From positions 1-6,515 of the forward strand of contig JAODNS010000279.1 in the NCBI GenBank assembly GCA_025465145.1: a stretch of 6,515 nucleotides of DNA. The letters are read 5' to 3'. The notes beneath the pieces are model-generated. The model made no database searches, was not told the origin of the DNA, and worked only from the letters and a program-made list of their open reading frames with translations. Made by a program: the position numbers and the translations under genes. Below, in pieces: positions 5,387 through 6,515 of this stretch. Positions within the stretch are counted from its first letter, which is position 1. Every line of letters begins with the position of its first letter. The DNA comes from Frankiales bacterium (lineage in GTDB: Bacteria > Actinomycetota > Actinomycetes > Mycobacteriales > SCTD01).

Positions 5387-6515
5387 GAGCGGTCGTGATG
5401 GCCGGTGGCGAGGGCACCCGCCTGCGCCCGATGACCGCGAACCAGCCCAAGCCGCTCCTGCCGGTCGTGAACCGGCCGATCATGGAGCACGTCCTGCGGC
5501 TGCTGAAGCGGCACGGGTTCGACGAGACGGTTGTGACCGTCCAGTTCCTCGCCAGCCTGGTGCGGACGTACTTCGGCGACGGCGACGAGCTCGGCATGCA
5601 CCTGTCGTACGCGACCGAGGAGACGCCGCTCGGCACCGCCGGCTCGGTGAAGAACGCCGAGGACGCGCTCAAGGACGACTCGTTCGTCGTCATCTCCGGC
5701 GACGCACTCACCGACATCGACCTCACCGCGCTCGTCGCCGCCCACCGCGAGCGCGGCGCGCTCGTCACCGTCTGCCTCAAGCGGGTGCCGGACCCGCTCG
5801 AGTTCGGCATCGTCATCACCGACGAGGAGCAGCGCATCGAGCGCTTCCTCGAGAAGCCCACCTGGGGCCAGGTCTTCTCCGACACCGTCAACACCGGCAT
5901 CTACGTGATGGAGCCGGGGGTCTTCGCGCACGTCGCGCGCGGCGAGCAGGTCGACTGGTCCGGCGACGTCTTCCCCACGCTGGTCGAGGCGGGCGCGCCG
6001 GTGTTCGGCTACGTCGCCGACGGCTACTGGGAGGACGTCGGCACGCACGAGAGCTACCTGCGCGCGCAGGCCGACGTCCTGAGCCGACAGGTGCAGGTCG
6101 ACATCGACGGCTTCGAGGTCGCCCCTGGCGTCTGGATCGGGGAGGGCGCCGAGATCGACCCGGAGGCCGTGCTCAAGGGGCCGTTGTGCATCGGCGACTA
6201 CGCCAAGGTCGAGGCCGGCGCGGAGCTGCGCGAGTTCACCGTCCTCGGCAACAACGTGGTGGTGAAGGGCGGCGCGTTCCTCGACCGCGCCGTCGTGCAC
6301 GACAACGTCTTCATCGGCCCGCAGGCCTCGCTGCGCGGCTGCGTCGTCGGCAAGAACTCGGACGTCATGCGCGCCGCCCGTCTCGAGGAGGGCGCGGTCA
6401 TCGGCGACGAATGCGTGGTCGAGGAGGAGGCCTACGTCTCGAGCGGCGTAAAGGTCTACCCGTTCAAGACCATCGAGGCCGGTGCGGTCGTCAACACCAG
6501 CGTCATCTGGGAGTC
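5383..6515 (+). CDS. Mannose-1-phosphate guanylyltransferase-like NDP-sugar nucleotidyltransferase; 3' end beyond window
   Basis: The first 377 residues are visible. An N-terminal nucleotidyltransferase domain (1 to about 230) starts with MAGGEGTRLRPMT (6-18) and QPKPLLPVVNRP (21-32), the phosphate-binding loop and catalytic Lys region. It continues with ETPLGTAG (80-87), SGDALTDID (105-113), FLEKP (155-159), NTGIYV (170-175) and WEDVGT (216-221). From about 245 there is a left-handed beta-helix of hexapeptide repeats (IGEGAEI, IGDYAKV, IGPQASL, IGDECVV). Known: such enzymes make GDP-mannose or similar NDP-sugars from a sugar-1-phosphate and NTP, feeding cell-wall mannan, glycolipid or glycoprotein synthesis. 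Actinobacterial homologues of this layout often carry a further phosphomannomutase-like C-terminal domain and total about 830 residues; whether this one does is outside the window. It overlaps the phosphatidyltransferase gene by four bases, so they are probably co-transcribed. Glucose-1-phosphate specificity is a possible alternative. Confidence 0.88.
   Translation, partial: MRAVVMAGGEGTRLRPMTANQPKPLLPVVNRPIMEHVLRLLKRHGFDETVVTVQFLASLVRTYFGDGDELGMHLSYATEETPLGTAGSVKNAEDALKDDSFVVISGDALTDIDLTALVAAHRERGALVTVCLKRVPDPLEFGIVITDEEQRIERFLEKPTWGQVFSDTVNTGIYVMEPGVFAHVARGEQVDWSGDVFPTLVEAGAPVFGYVADGYWEDVGTHESYLRAQADVLSRQVQVDIDGFEVAPGVWIGEGAEIDPEAVLKGPLCIGDYAKVEAGAELREFTVLGNNVVVKGGAFLDRAVVHDNVFIGPQASLRGCVVGKNSDVMRAARLEEGAVIGDECVVEEEAYVSSGVKVYPFKTIEAGAVVNTSVIWE

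Noticed and set aside
5305..6300. Long minus-strand open frame opposite the nucleotidyltransferase gene
   Set aside because: Its composition (His/Asp/Arg/Leu-rich with no domain) is the expected mirror of a high-GC coding frame; the plus-strand frame has clear family motifs throughout.

Overview
The window is very GC-rich DNA from an actinobacterium. The evidence is the strong G/C bias at third codon positions, GTG starts, 4-base gene overlaps, a Ser/Pro/Ala-rich surface stalk, and a cardiolipin synthase-type gene next to a sugar-nucleotide gene, an arrangement I recall from Streptomyces (SCO1389/SCO1388). The sequence does not fix the genus.

Left two thirds (minus strand, 4762 down to 1): a tightly coupled operon whose order of transcription is leader, secreted alpha/alpha-toroid protein (4445-2895), secreted and membrane-anchored DUF4430-like protein (2895-2116), EcfT-type permease (2119-1016), and a two-domain EcfA-type ATPase (1019 to beyond the left edge). 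Each junction is a 1- or 4-base stop/start overlap. The leader (about 4700-4598) holds a cobalamin riboswitch. It was recognised from its conserved core and from helices that can be paired by hand.

Reading this together: a B12 riboswitch controls an ECF-type importer plus two exported proteins. The two resemble the two halves of animal intrinsic factor/transcobalamin, namely an alpha6-alpha6-type barrel and a DUF4430-type beta domain. I infer a cell-surface corrinoid-capture system in which two separate polypeptides do what one protein does in animals and pass the ligand to an ECF importer. This is the most interesting content of the window. The substrate-binding S component is not in view and may lie past the left edge.

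Intergenic 4446-4762: the riboswitch, a candidate expression platform with a kissing-loop partner and a Shine-Dalgarno-masking stem, and two weak divergent promoter candidates.

Right third (plus strand, 4763-6515): a CDP-alcohol phosphatidyltransferase, probably the actinobacterial cardiolipin synthase, overlaps by 4 bases the start of a mannose-1-phosphate guanylyltransferase-like nucleotidyltransferase that runs off the right edge. These look like ordinary chromosomal housekeeping genes, unrelated to the B12 operon except for the shared divergent intergenic region.
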